A stretch of 5,439 nt of DNA from contig JBJOGJ010000256.1 in NCBI GenBank assembly GCA_046048295.1, positions 1 through 5,439 on the forward strand, read 5' to 3'. Under the pieces are notes generated by a model that was not told where the DNA came from, did not search any database, and was given only the letters and a program-made list of their open reading frames with translations. Position 1 is the stretch's first letter. Each line of letters starts with the position of its first letter. The translations under genes were made by a program, and so were the position numbers. This DNA comes from CBDCWA01 sp046048295 (GTDB taxonomy: Bacteria; Pseudomonadota; Alphaproteobacteria; Rhizobiales; Hyphomicrobiaceae). Shown piece by piece: positions 5,224-5,439 of this stretch.

Positions 5224-5439
5224 GTGTTTGGAGATCGTTTTCAACCGTCGGGTGGCCTGCACGTCGCCCTCATCATGGACGGCAACGGGCGCTGGGCAGA
5301 AGCGCGCGGGCTCCCCCGGCATGCCGGCCACGCAGCCGGTGTCGAGGCGGTGAAGCGCGTCGTCGAGGCGGCGCCGGAAGCCGGCATCGGCACGCTCACG
5401 CTCTATGCGTTTTCATCCGACAACTGGAAGCGGCCGAAA
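5224..5439 (+). CDS. uppS: Cis-prenyltransferase, UppS family (N-terminal 72 residues; cut by window end)
   Basis: Start of an isoprenyl transferase that condenses isopentenyl diphosphate onto farnesyl diphosphate to give a cis-polyprenyl diphosphate, typically the C55 lipid carrier of peptidoglycan and other envelope glycans. The family hallmark HVALIMDGNGRW (13-24) carries the catalytic Asp19, the equivalent of E. coli Asp26. Further matches follow E. coli numbering with a constant offset of seven: Arg23 (Arg30), Arg32 (Arg39), His36 (His43), Phe63 (Phe70), Ser64 (Ser71), Asn67 (Asn74), Trp68 (Trp75) and Arg70 (Arg77). Glu73 of E. coli is Asp66 here. Every active-site residue expected in this part is present, so the enzyme should be active if the rest is intact; about two thirds lies beyond the window. 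The N-terminus is short. It starts 41 bases after the regulator gene. Its setting beside a regulator and membrane protein suggests a second UppS copy rather than the housekeeping one. Confidence 0.93.
   Translation, partial: MFGDRFQPSGGLHVALIMDGNGRWAEARGLPRHAGHAAGVEAVKRVVEAAPEAGIGTLTLYAFSSDNWKRPK

Overview
The window is GC-rich, densely packed bacterial DNA with six complete protein genes and one gene cut by the right edge. GC-rich third positions, a TctC/Bug-type periplasmic binding protein and Shine-Dalgarno sites ahead of nearly every start point to a proteobacterium, most likely an alphaproteobacterium. That placement is an inference from gene content; there is no rRNA or other marker gene. 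I found no tRNA, rRNA, CRISPR array, insertion sequence or attachment site. No gene-free stretch exceeds about 175 bases.

Left part (36-4090): a putative catabolic and uptake cluster. An alpha/beta hydrolase is read leftward from 908. A two-module VOC (glyoxalase/extradiol dioxygenase superfamily) protein is read rightward from 1082. They are separated by a 173-base divergent control region holding plausible promoters for both directions and two short inverted repeats. The VOC gene is followed by a secreted TctC/Bug solute-binding protein and an ornithine cyclodeaminase/mu-crystallin family protein, with gaps of 40 and 32 bases that fit one operon. Together they look like a small unit for capturing and processing an organic (carboxylic or aromatic-derived) compound, but the substrate cannot be read from the sequence. 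The binding protein has no TctA/TctB membrane partners in the window. The ornithine cyclodeaminase homologue lacks the family's signature substrate-binding and catalytic residues, so it probably does something else.

Right part (4091-5439): an apparently independent, tightly coupled operon. It has a polytopic membrane protein of unknown function, a short winged-helix regulator of the HTH_34 type that overlaps it by 14 bases, and the start of a cis-prenyltransferase (UppS, undecaprenyl diphosphate synthase family). A perfect 6-5-6 inverted repeat, ACTTTG-N5-CAAAGT, sits between a possible promoter and the first ribosome binding site. It is a good candidate operator for the operon's own regulator. 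A UppS-family gene in this company, rather than in the usual frr-uppS-cdsA neighbourhood, may be a second, regulated paralogue.

The most interesting points are the ornithine cyclodeaminase-like protein without its catalytic residues, the regulator/membrane protein/UppS cassette with its palindromic operator, and the undescribed divergent hydrolase-VOC-Bug-OCD cluster.
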